NCBI RefSeq assembly: GCF_007786455.1
Contig: NZ_VNJK01000001.1
Coordinates: 1-64,000 of the forward strand
Length of the DNA stretch: 64,000 nt
Reading direction: 5' to 3'
DNA from: Paenibacillus agilis
GTDB taxonomy: Bacteria; Bacillota; Bacilli; Paenibacillales; Paenibacillaceae
In this document: positions 33,555-44,019 of the stretch, piece after piece
Numbering within the stretch: position 1 is the stretch's first letter
How the letters are laid out: every line of letters begins with the position of its first letter
Translations under genes and position numbers: made by a program
The notes under the pieces: model-generated
Database searches by the model: none
The model's input: only the letters and a program-made list of their open reading frames with translations
Told to the model about the DNA's origin: nothing

Positions 33555-34300
33555 GAGCAATAATCGTGGAAGATGAAATATTAGCCCGTGAAGAGCTGGA
33601 GTATTTGATTACCAAACATAGTCGCATTGAAATCGTGGATCGATTTGAGGATGGTCTTGATGTGCTTAAATTTCTACAAGAGAAGGAAGTCGATGCTATT
33701 TTTCTCGATATTAACATTCCATCGTTAGATGGCATGCTGCTTGCGACTAATATAAGTAAGTTTGCGCGCAAGCCCTACGTTATTTTTACGACTGCTTATA
33801 AGGAACATGCTGCCCAAGCATTTGAATTAGAAGCCTTTGATTATATTTTGAAGCCCTATGACGAGAAGCGGATTGCTGCCATGTTACGCAAGTTGGAGAC
33901 TACTTTTAATCGGGAACAACATGAGCAAGGAGAAAGTTCAAATGCTGTGGACAGTAGGCAAAGGTCAGAGGAAAAGCGCATTAATTTGCTGAAAAATGAC
34001 AAGTATATCGTGACGAGCAGCGATGACATCTACTATGCGGAAGCACAAGAGAAGGTAACGAACGTGTTCGCGAAGAGCGGTATGTATACGATGCCGATGA
34101 GTATTTCGGATTTTCATGCGCTGCTGCCTCAAGATCGTTTCTATCGTTGTCATCGTTCCTACACCGTCAATTTGTCTCAAATTCATGAAATCGTTCCATG
34201 GTTCAACAATACTTATCTGCTTCGTCTGCGTGATATGGATGCGAAAGTTCCTGTCAGTCGAAGTAAAGTTAAAGAATTTAGGCAGTTGATGCATATATAA
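33551..34300 (+). CDS. LytTR-type response regulator
   Basis: A 249-residue regulator. The receiver domain covers 1-120, with acidic residues in VEDE, phospho-acceptor Asp53 (IFLDINIP), Thr in FTTAYKEH and Lys in LKPYD. The LytTR DNA-binding domain spans about 145-245 ([16 protein letters not shown] ... [22 protein letters not shown]). A charged Gln/Glu-rich linker joins them. It is cotranscribed with the kinase and sits 170 nt before the MFS carrier gene, a likely target. Confidence 0.94.
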   Translation: MRAIIVEDEILAREELEYLITKHSRIEIVDRFEDGLDVLKFLQEKEVDAIFLDINIPSLDGMLLATNISKFARKPYVIFTTAYKEHAAQAFELEAFDYILKPYDEKRIAAMLRKLETTFNREQHEQGESSNAVDSRQRSEEKRINLLKNDKYIVTSSDDIYYAEAQEKVTNVFAKSGMYTMPMSISDFHALLPQDRFYRCHRSYTVNLSQIHEIVPWFNNTYLLRLRDMDAKVPVSRSKVKEFRQLMHI

Positions 34301-34472
34301 AGGCAGTTCATTCCGTAATCCCGTCATCTCATGTCGTGCTTGGATCAAGAAAGCGTTCTCTCTTGTAAGATAAAGGCGTGGAAGCAAGGCGTATGAGGCT
34401 TTCACTTCCCTACAGATACTACAGATAACGCACACATCTTGGTGATAGCAGAATGGAAAGAGGGGATTTATC

Positions 34473-35726
34473 ATGAGTATGCATCAAGCAACTCAACGAC
34501 AGGTAAATCGGTGGATGATCGTACTTGGAACGATCATTATACAAATGGGATTGGGCACAATATATACGTGGAGTTTATTTAATCAGCCGTTAGCTGACAA
34601 GTTTGGCTGGGAGCTCAGTTCCGTATCAATTACGTTTTCCATTACCAGCTTCGCATTGGCATTTGCAACACTGTTTGCTGGTAAAATACAGGATCGTATC
34701 GGTATCCGAAATCTGACGATGATCTCAGGTGCTGTCCTCGGTGCAGGACTGATCGCTAGCTCGCAAGTTTCATCGTTGTGGATGTTATATTTGCTTGCTG
34801 GTGTAGTTGTTGGCTTTGCAGATGGTACAGCATATATTACATCGCTATCGAATTTAATGAAATGGTTTCCTGAGCGTAAAGGGCTAATAGCGGGGGTATC
34901 CGTAGGAGCTTTTGGGACAGGCAGCTTGCTCTTTAAATATATAAATGGACATTTTATTAATACATTAGGGGTTTCCCAAGCTTTTCTAGTCTGGGGATTG
35001 ATCGTAATGGTGATGGTAATTGTCGGTTCATTCTTAATTAAAGAAGCTGTAATGACAGAAACTTCTTCGAACGCCAATACTCAATCACAGAGTCAACGGA
35101 ACTATACGGTCAAAGAAATGCTGCGTACGAAAGAAGCATATATGCTATTCGTTATTCTATTCACAGCTTGTATGAGCGGGTTGTATCTAATTGGTATCGT
35201 CAAAGACATCGGTGTACAGCTTGCTGGTCTTGATGTCAGTACAGCAGCTAATGCTGTAGCGATGGTGGCGATATTCAATACAGCTGGCCGGATCATACTC
35301 GGTGCATTGTCGGATAAAGTAGGACGTATGAAAGTTGTAGCGGGTGCGCTGCTCGCAACGGCTTTGTCAGTCGTAACGTTAAGTTTCGTACCTTTGAACG
35401 TGGGGCTCTTTTTCATATGTGTCGGGGTGATTGCATTCTGCTTTGGCGGTAACATCACCGTATTTCCAGCGATAGTTGCTGACTATTTCGGTTTGAAAAA
35501 TCAAAGCAAAAACTACGGTATCATTTATCAAGGTTTCGGTTTAGGTGCTTTGGCTGGTTCGTTCCTAAGTGTATTGTTTGGAGGTTTCCAAGTTACCTTT
35601 AATGTAATCGCGGTCTTGTGCATGATATCCTTCTTGATTGCTATTTTTATCACAGCACCTGGCCAACGTAATGAGTCGAACAAGAAACAAGAGTCTGTAC
35701 TGAAACCGCATTATAATGCGGGATAA
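34473..35726 (+). CDS. OFA-family MFS transporter (oxalate/formate antiporter-like)
   Basis: A 417-residue protein with about 12 transmembrane helices. The N-terminus RWMIVLGTIIIQMGLGTIYTWSLFNQPL and the loop GKIQDRIGIRN are typical of the oxalate:formate antiporter (OFA) group. A second motif, LSDKVGRMKVVAG, lies near 275-287. AGAGGGG precedes the ATG. Its position directly after a LytS/LytT pair suggests it is the regulated carrier for a small carboxylate such as pyruvate, by analogy with LytST-controlled pyruvate uptake; the substrate itself cannot be read from the sequence. Confidence 0.87.
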   Translation: MSMHQATQRQVNRWMIVLGTIIIQMGLGTIYTWSLFNQPLADKFGWELSSVSITFSITSFALAFATLFAGKIQDRIGIRNLTMISGAVLGAGLIASSQVSSLWMLYLLAGVVVGFADGTAYITSLSNLMKWFPERKGLIAGVSVGAFGTGSLLFKYINGHFINTLGVSQAFLVWGLIVMVMVIVGSFLIKEAVMTETSSNANTQSQSQRNYTVKEMLRTKEAYMLFVILFTACMSGLYLIGIVKDIGVQLAGLDVSTAANAVAMVAIFNTAGRIILGALSDKVGRMKVVAGALLATALSVVTLSFVPLNVGLFFICVGVIAFCFGGNITVFPAIVADYFGLKNQSKNYGIIYQGFGLGALAGSFLSVLFGGFQVTFNVIAVLCMISFLIAIFITAPGQRNESNKKQESVLKPHYNAG

Positions 35727-35788
35727 TTGCAGTAGAGCATCTTATTCGATAAGAAAGACCGTTGAAAGAGTGTTATAAAGTTAAACAG

Positions 35789-35831
35789 GCGTCCTTTACA
35801 CATATAAGATGCGCAAAGGACGCCATTTTTC
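35789..35831 (+). terminator. Terminator of the OFA transporter
   Basis: Perfect 10-bp stem GGCGTCCTTT (35789-35798) / AAAGGACGCC (35815-35824) followed by ATTTTT. It lies just before the stop of the convergent glycosyltransferase gene. Confidence 0.8.
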
Positions 35832-35844
35832 GTGTAAGTGGTAT

Positions 35845-37098
35845 CTAAGAGGAGCGTGAGGTTGTTATTGATGCGGCGCGCTCTCGTTCCACATATGCGG
35901 CAATCTCATTGATTGCATATTCCAAGGGCCTGAAACTAGCTTTTATGGTTGTACTGCGGTCTCTATAAGTCGAATCCGACAGCACCTGCTGCACCGCTTC
36001 TCGCAGTTCGTCGGCAGTTGGAGCCATATTTCTTATGTAAATCCCGATTCCAGCCTGCTCTACCATTACAGCTCCCATAAATTCATCGAACGCTTGCGGT
36101 ATGACAACCTGTGGTACCTCGAAGCAAATGCTTTCGTACACGCTATTCGTTCCTGCATGATTAATAAACACACTTGCTTGCTTTAGTATATCAAGCTGCG
36201 GCACGTAGTTGCGGACGATAAAATTGTCGGGAATGCCTTTAAGGTCATCCAATCGCAAATGATTGCCCACTGACATTACTACCTGTACATCCGATTGTTC
36301 AAAGGCTTCGAAACAGTTCAGGAATAACTCTCCTAATTCATTCAAGATAGTACCGAATGAAATGTAAATTAACGGCCTGCCATCAAGTTGATCGAAAGGG
36401 AATTCCACCGTCTCTTTGCGCGGAGTGATAGAGTAACCAGCAAATAAATAGCTATCGTCGAACGAATCCGGGAATAAATAAACGGACTTGGAACTATATA
36501 TAATATTTAGTTTCTCTTTGCTACCCAATATATCATTAATGACATTCACGTTATTTAGCCTGTATTTGGATGCAATGGTTTTGGAGGACATATCAACTAA
36601 TCTTCGGTAAAGATCAGCTTCCTTATATTTTTTATAGACCGAATGATCTTCAATCCGAATAAAATTAGTAATAAAGAAAGTAGGATCAAAATCTGCCATT
36701 TCGTCGATATACGCGAATGTGGCGAATGCCGATATGCCAGGAACACCAAGCAGTTGGGCAAATTCTTTCCCCCAATACGCAAATGCATCATGAATGATGT
36801 AATCAGGTTTCCATGCCGTAACCTCATCTTTGAATCTTTCTACGAGTGATCGGCTTTTATCTAAAATATAATGAGAGAATAGCAGGAACGTATCGACGCG
36901 ATCCCCCTCTCGCATTTCGAATCCACCCATATCCTCGTAGTTTCTAAACTGAGCGCCGGTTGCCTCAATTTTTTCACGGAACTCGTTACTGGAGTAGTAG
37001 AGTACTTCCTCACCCTTCTCAACAAGCGCTCGTATCAACCCCAGTGAAACATTGATATGTCCGTGTAGATCGATCCCGAAATATATCAGCTTAGACAT
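35845..37098 (-). CDS. MGT-type (GT1) glycosyltransferase, paralogue 1
   Basis: A 417-residue soluble GT-B fold enzyme of the macrolide/UDP-glycosyltransferase group, which moves a sugar from an NDP-sugar to a small molecule. The N-terminal acceptor domain starts KLIYFGIDLHGHINVSLGLIRALVEKG. The C-terminal donor domain has VRNYVPQLDILKQASVFINHAGTNSVYESI and PQAFDEFMGAVMV. The usual donor-loop HGG is HAG here. AGGAGGAG precedes the ATG on the minus strand. It is close to the glycosyltransferase at 44,020 along its whole length and probably belongs to the adjacent biosynthetic cluster although transcribed the other way. A self-protective glycosylation role is possible. Confidence 0.88.
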   Translation of the reverse strand: MSKLIYFGIDLHGHINVSLGLIRALVEKGEEVLYYSSNEFREKIEATGAQFRNYEDMGGFEMREGDRVDTFLLFSHYILDKSRSLVERFKDEVTAWKPDYIIHDAFAYWGKEFAQLLGVPGISAFATFAYIDEMADFDPTFFITNFIRIEDHSVYKKYKEADLYRRLVDMSSKTIASKYRLNNVNVINDILGSKEKLNIIYSSKSVYLFPDSFDDSYLFAGYSITPRKETVEFPFDQLDGRPLIYISFGTILNELGELFLNCFEAFEQSDVQVVMSVGNHLRLDDLKGIPDNFIVRNYVPQLDILKQASVFINHAGTNSVYESICFEVPQVVIPQAFDEFMGAVMVEQAGIGIYIRNMAPTADELREAVQQVLSDSTYRDRSTTIKASFRPLEYAINEIAAYVERERAASITTSRSS

Positions 37099-37671
37099 TA
37101 CACTCCTCCTTCTCTAATCTGTTAACTAGGATATATGTTCAACCCAATATACACTGTCCTTCTACGTCCAAATACAATTTCTACCTATGATCGGTAATTC
37201 CTCTTTCTTTAACCTTAAGTTCACTTTAAGTAATTAACTCGCCCGATGACGATGTCATTCAAGATTAAAAAATTACAGTAGCTTAATGCAGGCAGCATGA
37301 TCATATCCCCAGTAAATCTATCAACGGTTAGCGAATAATTATTGAAAGGTTGTTATCATATCTTGATTTTCCGTTTGAAGGCGTGTACGATGCACCTAGA
37401 ACACTAAGTCAAACAAATCTATATCCTCTCAAACCTCTAAGATTATACCTACTCAGCTACATACATTTGACTTAAAGCGGTATAACTTTTAAAATTCTCT
37501 CTACAACGATTCAACAACACACAGTACACAACACTTCCAAAGCACATTTGCACACAGGTTACATTTTCCTCTATTTATCTTCTCTGTTTATTTCATTGAT
37601 CTTACTTTTGTTAGAAGCTAGAAGGTTCTTTCGTCTATTAAAAATATGTTGAAAGCTTGGGGGCATTCATA
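37099..37671. other. Intergenic region between glycosyltransferase 1 and asnA
   Basis: 573 bp without a plausible gene. It should contain the divergent promoters of the biosynthetic cluster. I looked for a T-box leader ahead of asnA and found no AGGGTGGNACCGCG box or terminator hairpin. No other element was recognised. Confidence 0.6.
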
Positions 37672-38694
37672 GTGGTTATTCAAGCACGGACCGTACTGGA
37701 GAGTAAAGTATCGAAAAAGGCGACTGAGAAGCTGATTCACAAAGTAAAAAGCTTGTTCGAGCATAAGCTGAGCGAGAAGTTGAACTTGATGAAGGTGTCA
37801 GCTCCTCTATTTGTAGAGGGGGACACGGGCGTCAATGATAACTTGAATGGCTGGGAACGATGTGTCACGTTCGATACAGCTGGTTACCAGCCAATGATGC
37901 TGGAGGTTGTCCAGTCGTTGGCTAAGTGGAAGCGGATGGCTACTCACTATTATGATTTGCAGCCGGGTGAGGGATTGTACGCGGATATGCGGGCGATCCG
38001 GCGTGACGAAGTGCTCAGTCCACTGCATTCGCTGTACGTTGACCAATGGGATTGGGAACTGGTTATCGATAGACAAGAACGAACGGTGGAAACGTTGAAG
38101 GAAAAGGTCCTCCTCATCTACGAGGCACTAAAAATGACAGAAGAGGAAGTAGCAGAACTGGATTCGTCATTAGAACCTTTCCTACCACAAGAAATAACTT
38201 TTATCACATCGCAAGAGCTTGAAGATCTGTATGGTGTAGATACGACACCTAAAGAGCGTGAGCATAGGATCGCAAAAGAGAAGGGCGCGGTCTTTATTAT
38301 GCAAATTGGCGATAACTTGGCTTCTGGCGAGCCGCATGACGGCAGATCTCCAGACTATGACGATTGGCAGCTAAATGGAGATATTATCGTCTGGTATCCA
38401 GTTATGGAAACGTCCGTTGAAATTTCCTCTATGGGTATTCGTGTAGATGAGGCCGCACTTGAACGTCAACTTCGAGATAGTGGATGTGAGGACCGTACAC
38501 AGCTTCCTTTTCATCAAATGCTTTTGAATGGTACTCTCCCTTATACAATGGGTGGGGGGATTGGCCAATCTCGTGTTGTTATGCTTCTGCTGCGCAAGTT
38601 CCATATTGGTCAGGTGCAGATGTCTGTATGGCCGCAGGAAATGGTACAAGCATGCAGGGAACGTGAGATCGAGTTGCTTAACGTCATTAGCTAA
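37672..38694 (+). CDS. asnA: Aspartate-ammonia ligase AsnA
   Basis: ATP-dependent, ammonia-using asparagine synthetase that makes L-Asn from L-Asp. The GTG at 37672 is preferred over the TTG at 37657 because the GGGGG in between acts as its ribosome binding site. The 340-residue protein follows E. coli AsnA (330) throughout: LVEGDTGVNDNLNGWER, VQSLAKWKRMA, SPLHSLYVDQWDWE, RSPDYDDWQLNGDIIVW, SSMGIRVDEAALERQL and TMGGGIGQSRVVMLLL. It sits at the head of an NRPS cluster whose first adenylation domain reads as Asn-specific, so it probably supplies that precursor. It may also be the housekeeping copy. Confidence 0.95.
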   Translation: MVIQARTVLESKVSKKATEKLIHKVKSLFEHKLSEKLNLMKVSAPLFVEGDTGVNDNLNGWERCVTFDTAGYQPMMLEVVQSLAKWKRMATHYYDLQPGEGLYADMRAIRRDEVLSPLHSLYVDQWDWELVIDRQERTVETLKEKVLLIYEALKMTEEEVAELDSSLEPFLPQEITFITSQELEDLYGVDTTPKEREHRIAKEKGAVFIMQIGDNLASGEPHDGRSPDYDDWQLNGDIIVWYPVMETSVEISSMGIRVDEAALERQLRDSGCEDRTQLPFHQMLLNGTLPYTMGGGIGQSRVVMLLLRKFHIGQVQMSVWPQEMVQACREREIELLNVIS

Positions 38695-39347
38695 CTATAT
38701 AAATTTGGGATAATGATGTCTAAGGCAGTTACATTCATAAACTTTATCAAAACTTAAGATAGAAGATTCGAATGATTTCAGTTAAATTGAAGAAATAACT
38801 TATCGCTATTTCGACAAAATAGAAGGCGATAAGACATGCCGATAGTTAGCGGTAGATCGTAAATATACGCTCGAAAAAATAGAAAAAGTCTGATACCGTA
38901 AGGGTTTTCTCGGCATCGGGCAATTATTAATGCATGCAGCGAGAATGACATAAAAAATACAAATATTAATGAATGAATGCTACTTTCGACCAAAATGAAC
39001 GTTTTTCGAACACAACTTTCGTCTTGTTGACTTTATTTGACGAGCTTTGATAAAGTATTTCTAATTCTATCATGATTCGATATTCCATCCTGCAATCCCC
39101 AACTTATCAGACATACTTTTTTAATCCTACTTATGAGATCAACCTAACCTACTAGAAGAACGTAAGAACGAACCTAAGATCCAATCTTCAACTAACCCAC
39201 AACATCTCACATAAGCTTGTTTACCAACTTAATGATTCAGGAATGATTCAGATTCACGTCTTTCATTGTTCGTCGATACAGGACAGGAGCGTGGGAACAC
39301 GCAATCGGTCGAGGCGATATGAAATGGAACGAAACGGGAGGATTGTT
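38695..39347. other. Intergenic region before the NRPS genes
   Basis: About 650 bp with no plausible gene on either strand. It presumably carries the main promoter of the NRPS/PKS operon, but no confident -35/-10 pair, hairpin terminator or known riboswitch was seen. A candidate small hairpin was not strong enough to report. Confidence 0.55.
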
Positions 39348-42300
39348 ATGACCGTACCGACATCGGTTCAGGCTCCGAGCAATACGACGTATTCTTTGAC
39401 TCATCCGCAAAAGCGTATTTGGTACATGGAACAGATCTTTCCTGGCACATCATTCGCCAACATAGGCGGTCCCGTTCGAATAAAGGGAGCGATTGACTTT
39501 AGCTTGTTGGAGCAAGCAATCCACACCCTTATTCGACAGCATGATGGCTTGAGAATTGAACTTGTGGAGCAGGATGGGGATGCAACGCAGATCGCACAGG
39601 TCGTTACAGAGTACGAATCGCAACCGTTGGATTTCTTAGATTTTTCCGAAGAGGCGGATGCGGAATCAGCTTTTTGGTCATGGGTACATCGTGAGGCAGG
39701 GAGACCCTTTCAGTTACTGAACTCGAAGCTTTTCTATTTTGCGTTATTTCGTATATCGGACGAGGATAATGGCTACTTGGTAAAATGTCATCACATCATT
39801 TCCGATGGCTGGTCGAATCAGTTGACAACGTCACAAATTGCCGAGAACTACACGAGGCTGTTGAAGGGCGAGAGCCTTGAAGATGAGCAACAACCGCCAT
39901 CGTACGTCAACTACGTGCAAGATGCAGAGCATTATTTTACCTCACCGAGATGTAGTAAAAGCAAGCAATTCTGGCATGACAAGTTTCAATGGCTTCCGGA
40001 AAGTTTAACGCAATCATCTGTTGCAAGCACAGAGGGGAAACGCTATTCCGTACAACTTCATGCAGGACTCTCGCAGCGCATTCATTCTATGACAAGCGAA
40101 GCGAAAGTATCAGTGAATACATTTTTTGTACTCGCCTACCTGATCTATGCGTACAAAACGACCCAACAATGTGATCTCGTAATTGGCACGCCGGTGCTGA
40201 ATCGATCTGGAAAAAAGGAAAAGTCGATGTACGGGATGTTCACGAGTACGATGCCATTCCGATGGCAGTTGGATGTCGAGATGAGTATTGATGAGACGCT
40301 TAAGCTGGCTCAGAAGGGATTGATGGAATGTTACTTCCATCAGCGTTATCCGTACGATGTGCTGGTACAGGATCTGGAACTGAAGAAACAAGGATATGAT
40401 CAGCTGTTCCAGACGAGCGTTAACTACTACAATACGAAGCTGCTTACAACGATGAATGGCATGTCTATCGAAAATGTTGAATTTTACAACGGCCATCAAG
40501 TCTATGAACTTCAGCTCGTCATTAAAGACTGGTCAGCATCCGAGGGTTTGACACTTGATTTTGATTACCGCCTCGATGCGTATCACGCCAATCAGATCGA
40601 AGAAATGTCCAGACGAATGCATCTTATTTTCGAACAAATGTTAGACAATCCACAGGCTACCATCAAAGAATTATCCATACTAACAGAGCAGGAGCGAGCA
40701 AGAGAGCTCTACGATTACAACGCAACGGTTGTACCGTACCCTTCCGATCAATCGGTCATTCAGCTATTTGAGGAGCAGGTCACACGGACACCTAATGATA
40801 TCGTAATCACGTATGAACAAGAACGGTGGACGTACCAGCAATTGAACGAGCAAGCTAATAGACTGGCACGCTATTTAAGCGCCAAGGGAGTAACAAGGGA
40901 ATCTATCGTGGGACTATGGATGCAGCATTCAATCGAATCCGTCGTAACGATATTGGCAGTGATGAAGGCAGGCGGAGCATACTTGCCCATTGATCCGGCC
41001 TATCCCGAAGAGCGGATTCGTTACATGCTGGAAGATTCTCGCACACAGCTCGTTTTTACGAACATGACAGATGGGGCTATAGCCGAGTTTGCAGGTGAAA
41101 TACAAGGCTATCACAGTCTTGAGCTGGATAAGTTGGATGCAACAAATCTTGGTCATACACATGAACCTACTGATCTCGCTTATGTAATCTATACATCTGG
41201 ATCAACGGGGCGTCCCAAAGGAGCGATGATCGAGCATAGGGGATTAACGAATTACATCTGGTGGGCGAAGAACGTATATGTTCGTGACGAGATACCGATA
41301 TTTCCGCTCTATTCCTCACTAGCATTCGATCTCACTGTAACTTCTATTTTCACACCGCTTATATGCGGTGGCCGAATTGGTGTATACCGGGACGATGGCG
41401 ATGAATTTATTTTATATCGAATTATAAATGACAATGCTTCAACGATAGTGAAGCTGACACCCGCACATCTTGCATTACTCAAAGAACGAGATTATCAGCA
41501 TTCGACAGTTAGACGTTTTATCGTTGGGGGCGAAGATCTTAAGACAGATCTAGCTAGGGACATAACCGCTTTATTTGGACAATCGATAGAAATTTACAAT
41601 GAGTATGGTCCTACTGAAACGGTAGTGGGTTGCATGATTCATCTATTCAACAGCAGTGAGGATCGGCAAGTATCTGTACCTATTGGCGTGCCTGCACACA
41701 ATGTCATGCTCTACATCCTTGATCCTGACCAGAATCCCGTAGGTGCAGGAGCAATCGGGGAATTATATATCGCTGGAGACGGAGTTGCTAGAGGATATCT
41801 TCATCGGGAAGAGCTGACCAAGGAGCGTTTTTTGAACAATCCATTTGTCGAAGGAACGCGAATGTATCGTACGGGTGATTTGGTCAAGCGGCTTGAAGAC
41901 GGCAAGATCGAATACGTTGGTCGTGTGGACCACCAAGTGAAAATCCGTGGGTATCGCATTGAAACAGGCGAAATCGAAAAGGTTATGATGCAGCATGAAG
42001 CCATCCAAGATGCAGTTGTTATAGACCGTGAGAATGAGACGCTTGGAAAATACTTATGCGCATATATAGTGAAGAAATGCTCGATTGCGAGTTCGGAATT
42101 GAAGTCATACTTGTCCGCGCAAGTGCCCTCGTATATGGTGCCTTCGATATTCGTGGAACTGGATGAGATTCCATTAACGATTAACGGTAAAGTAAATCGC
42201 GCATTGCTACCAGAACCGGATTTTACTTTAATACAGGAATACGAGCATGTAGCAGCACGGAGTAGTGATGAAGCACTATTGATTGAAATCGTTGGCGGTG

Positions 42301-43892
42301 TGTTACAGCATAATCGAATTGGAATTACGGATCATTTCTATGATCTAGGCGGGGATTCCATAAAAGCGATTCAATTATCGTCAAGATTGAACAAAGCGGG
42401 ATACGTGCTCAAAGTTAGAGATATATTGGAATATCCAATTTTGGAGCAAATGGCGCTGCGTATTCAACCGTTGCATAGTTCACACGTTTATTCACAAGAA
42501 CGTTGTGAAGGGGTGCTTGAACCGCTGCCGATTGCTCACTGGTTCTTCCAACTGCAATTGCGCGAACCTGACTATTACCATCAATCCGTATTACTTGAAT
42601 TGCAGCAAGAAATTGACCTTCATGTGTTGGAGGCCATTCTCGTGCAACTTATAGAGCATCATGATGCCTTGCGTCTACAAGTAGATATGCAAACCGGAAC
42701 ATTAACATATTCGAGTCAGACTGATCGTACAAGACTTGTTCATTCCGTTTCATTAGCGGAGCTCGATTCCGATATTCCAACCCAACAGTTACGGATGCTT
42801 GAGCAATGTGAAACGTTTAAATCCCAGTTCCGTTTACTTGATACGCTGCTGATTGGGATGTGCTTATTCGATCTTGGCGGCAACGGAAAGAGATTACTTA
42901 TTACTGCACATCATCTCGTTGTGGATGGTGTATCATGGCGTATTTTACTGGAAGATCTGGCAGAAGCACTTCATAGTCACTCTAGTGGAGAATCGTATCA
43001 GCTTCCGTCCAAAACGGCATCGTTACAAATGTGGTCCCAATATGTATGGAATCATCGAATAGCAGAGCAGGAGCTTCACGACTGGCAATCTACGATTGAA
43101 CAAATTAGCTTCATTCCAACTGAAATACAGCATGGTGAAGCATTGATGAGCAGCGCCAATACGATCGAGCAATGGCTTACGGTGGAGCAGACGAGGAGCT
43201 TATTGTATGAGAGTCACCGAGCCTATGGTACCAAGCCGCTGGAGCTGTTAGTAGCAGCCTTATCACATACGATATATAGCTGCTTTGAAATGGAAGAAGC
43301 AGTGGTTGAATTGGAGTCACACGGACGAGAGCAGCTCCATGATGAGATTGACCTTTCCAGAACGGTTGGTTGGTTTACAAGTATGTATCCGGTGAAACTA
43401 ACGCTACCCACTTGCGGGTCTGATGAATCTTCACTAGCTTCTCTAGTGAAGACAACGAAGGAGCGACTGCGTACAATACCAGACCAAGGCATTGGTTTCG
43501 GGGTACTCCAAGCTCAAAAGAAATTAGTATCGAATTATGATGCTAAAAAGTTAATACGGTTTAACTTTCTTGGAGACTTTGACAGTATCTGGAACAACCC
43601 GTGGTTCACATTAGCAGAGGAAAGCAGTGGTCCAGATACAAGTAAATACAATACACTCACTTCATTGCTGGATGTGCAAGCCATGATCGTAAATCAATCG
43701 CTGCGTGTGAGTATTACCTACAGTCAGAATCAGTTTACAGGTGAGACCATTTCTAGATTTATGCAGTCATATGGGGAAGCACTGACCTTGATCACGAACC
43801 ATTGTTGCGGCAAGCAGGTGAAGGAATATACACCGTCTGACTTCGAGACGGTTGCTATTTCTCAGGACGAACTGGACAGCTTGTTTCTGTAA
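39348..43892 (+). CDS. NRPS 1: starter module C-A(Asn)-T-E
   Basis: Nonribosomal peptide synthetase, 1514 residues from the ATG at 39348 (GGGAGG six bases upstream; the open frame to 39243 is not needed). Condensation domain about 10-430, with HHIISDG at 148-154; as the first module this should be a starter C domain adding a fatty acyl group. The adenylation domain, about 455-940, has A3 TSGSTGRPKG. Its pocket residues, aligned by eye to GrsA, read D-L-T-K-I-G-E-V-G(-K), one change from the Asn code DLTKLGEVGK. The T domain has phosphopantetheine Ser1004 (LGGDSIKAI). The epimerisation domain has HHLVVDG at 1188-1194 and a NFLGDFD motif. The expected product is acyl-D-Asn, the prodrug cap. Confidence 0.93.
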   Translation: MTVPTSVQAPSNTTYSLTHPQKRIWYMEQIFPGTSFANIGGPVRIKGAIDFSLLEQAIHTLIRQHDGLRIELVEQDGDATQIAQVVTEYESQPLDFLDFSEEADAESAFWSWVHREAGRPFQLLNSKLFYFALFRISDEDNGYLVKCHHIISDGWSNQLTTSQIAENYTRLLKGESLEDEQQPPSYVNYVQDAEHYFTSPRCSKSKQFWHDKFQWLPESLTQSSVASTEGKRYSVQLHAGLSQRIHSMTSEAKVSVNTFFVLAYLIYAYKTTQQCDLVIGTPVLNRSGKKEKSMYGMFTSTMPFRWQLDVEMSIDETLKLAQKGLMECYFHQRYPYDVLVQDLELKKQGYDQLFQTSVNYYNTKLLTTMNGMSIENVEFYNGHQVYELQLVIKDWSASEGLTLDFDYRLDAYHANQIEEMSRRMHLIFEQMLDNPQATIKELSILTEQERARELYDYNATVVPYPSDQSVIQLFEEQVTRTPNDIVITYEQERWTYQQLNEQANRLARYLSAKGVTRESIVGLWMQHSIESVVTILAVMKAGGAYLPIDPAYPEERIRYMLEDSRTQLVFTNMTDGAIAEFAGEIQGYHSLELDKLDATNLGHTHEPTDLAYVIYTSGSTGRPKGAMIEHRGLTNYIWWAKNVYVRDEIPIFPLYSSLAFDLTVTSIFTPLICGGRIGVYRDDGDEFILYRIINDNASTIVKLTPAHLALLKERDYQHSTVRRFIVGGEDLKTDLARDITALFGQSIEIYNEYGPTETVVGCMIHLFNSSEDRQVSVPIGVPAHNVMLYILDPDQNPVGAGAIGELYIAGDGVARGYLHREELTKERFLNNPFVEGTRMYRTGDLVKRLEDGKIEYVGRVDHQVKIRGYRIETGEIEKVMMQHEAIQDAVVIDRENETLGKYLCAYIVKKCSIASSELKSYLSAQVPSYMVPSIFVELDEIPLTINGKVNRALLPEPDFTLIQEYEHVAARSSDEALLIEIVGGVLQHNRIGITDHFYDLGGDSIKAIQLSSRLNKAGYVLKVRDILEYPILEQMALRIQPLHSSHVYSQERCEGVLEPLPIAHWFFQLQLREPDYYHQSVLLELQQEIDLHVLEAILVQLIEHHDALRLQVDMQTGTLTYSSQTDRTRLVHSVSLAELDSDIPTQQLRMLEQCETFKSQFRLLDTLLIGMCLFDLGGNGKRLLITAHHLVVDGVSWRILLEDLAEALHSHSSGESYQLPSKTASLQMWSQYVWNHRIAEQELHDWQSTIEQISFIPTEIQHGEALMSSANTIEQWLTVEQTRSLLYESHRAYGTKPLELLVAALSHTIYSCFEMEEAVVELESHGREQLHDEIDLSRTVGWFTSMYPVKLTLPTCGSDESSLASLVKTTKERLRTIPDQGIGFGVLQAQKKLVSNYDAKKLIRFNFLGDFDSIWNNPWFTLAEESSGPDTSKYNTLTSLLDVQAMIVNQSLRVSITYSQNQFTGETISRFMQSYGEALTLITNHCCGKQVKEYTPSDFETVAISQDELDSLFL

Positions 43893-44019
43893 TCATGGAT
43901 GAATGCGGCTCGATTACGCCATTTTTTGCTTCTTATACGGTCGCTATTTCTGATTAAGCTTGTTATTCCAACTCATATGTTCGTTTTTTAAGATCTCAAA
44001 GGAGGTCGTACAATCTTAT

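Noticed and set aside
37099-37671. T-box or Asn-responsive leader before asnA
   Set aside because: No T-box sequence, specifier stem or terminator/antiterminator pair could be found.
39243-39347. 35-residue N-terminal extension of NRPS 1
   Set aside because: The GGGAGG six bases before the ATG at 39348 and the normal start of a condensation domain after it make the extension unnecessary.
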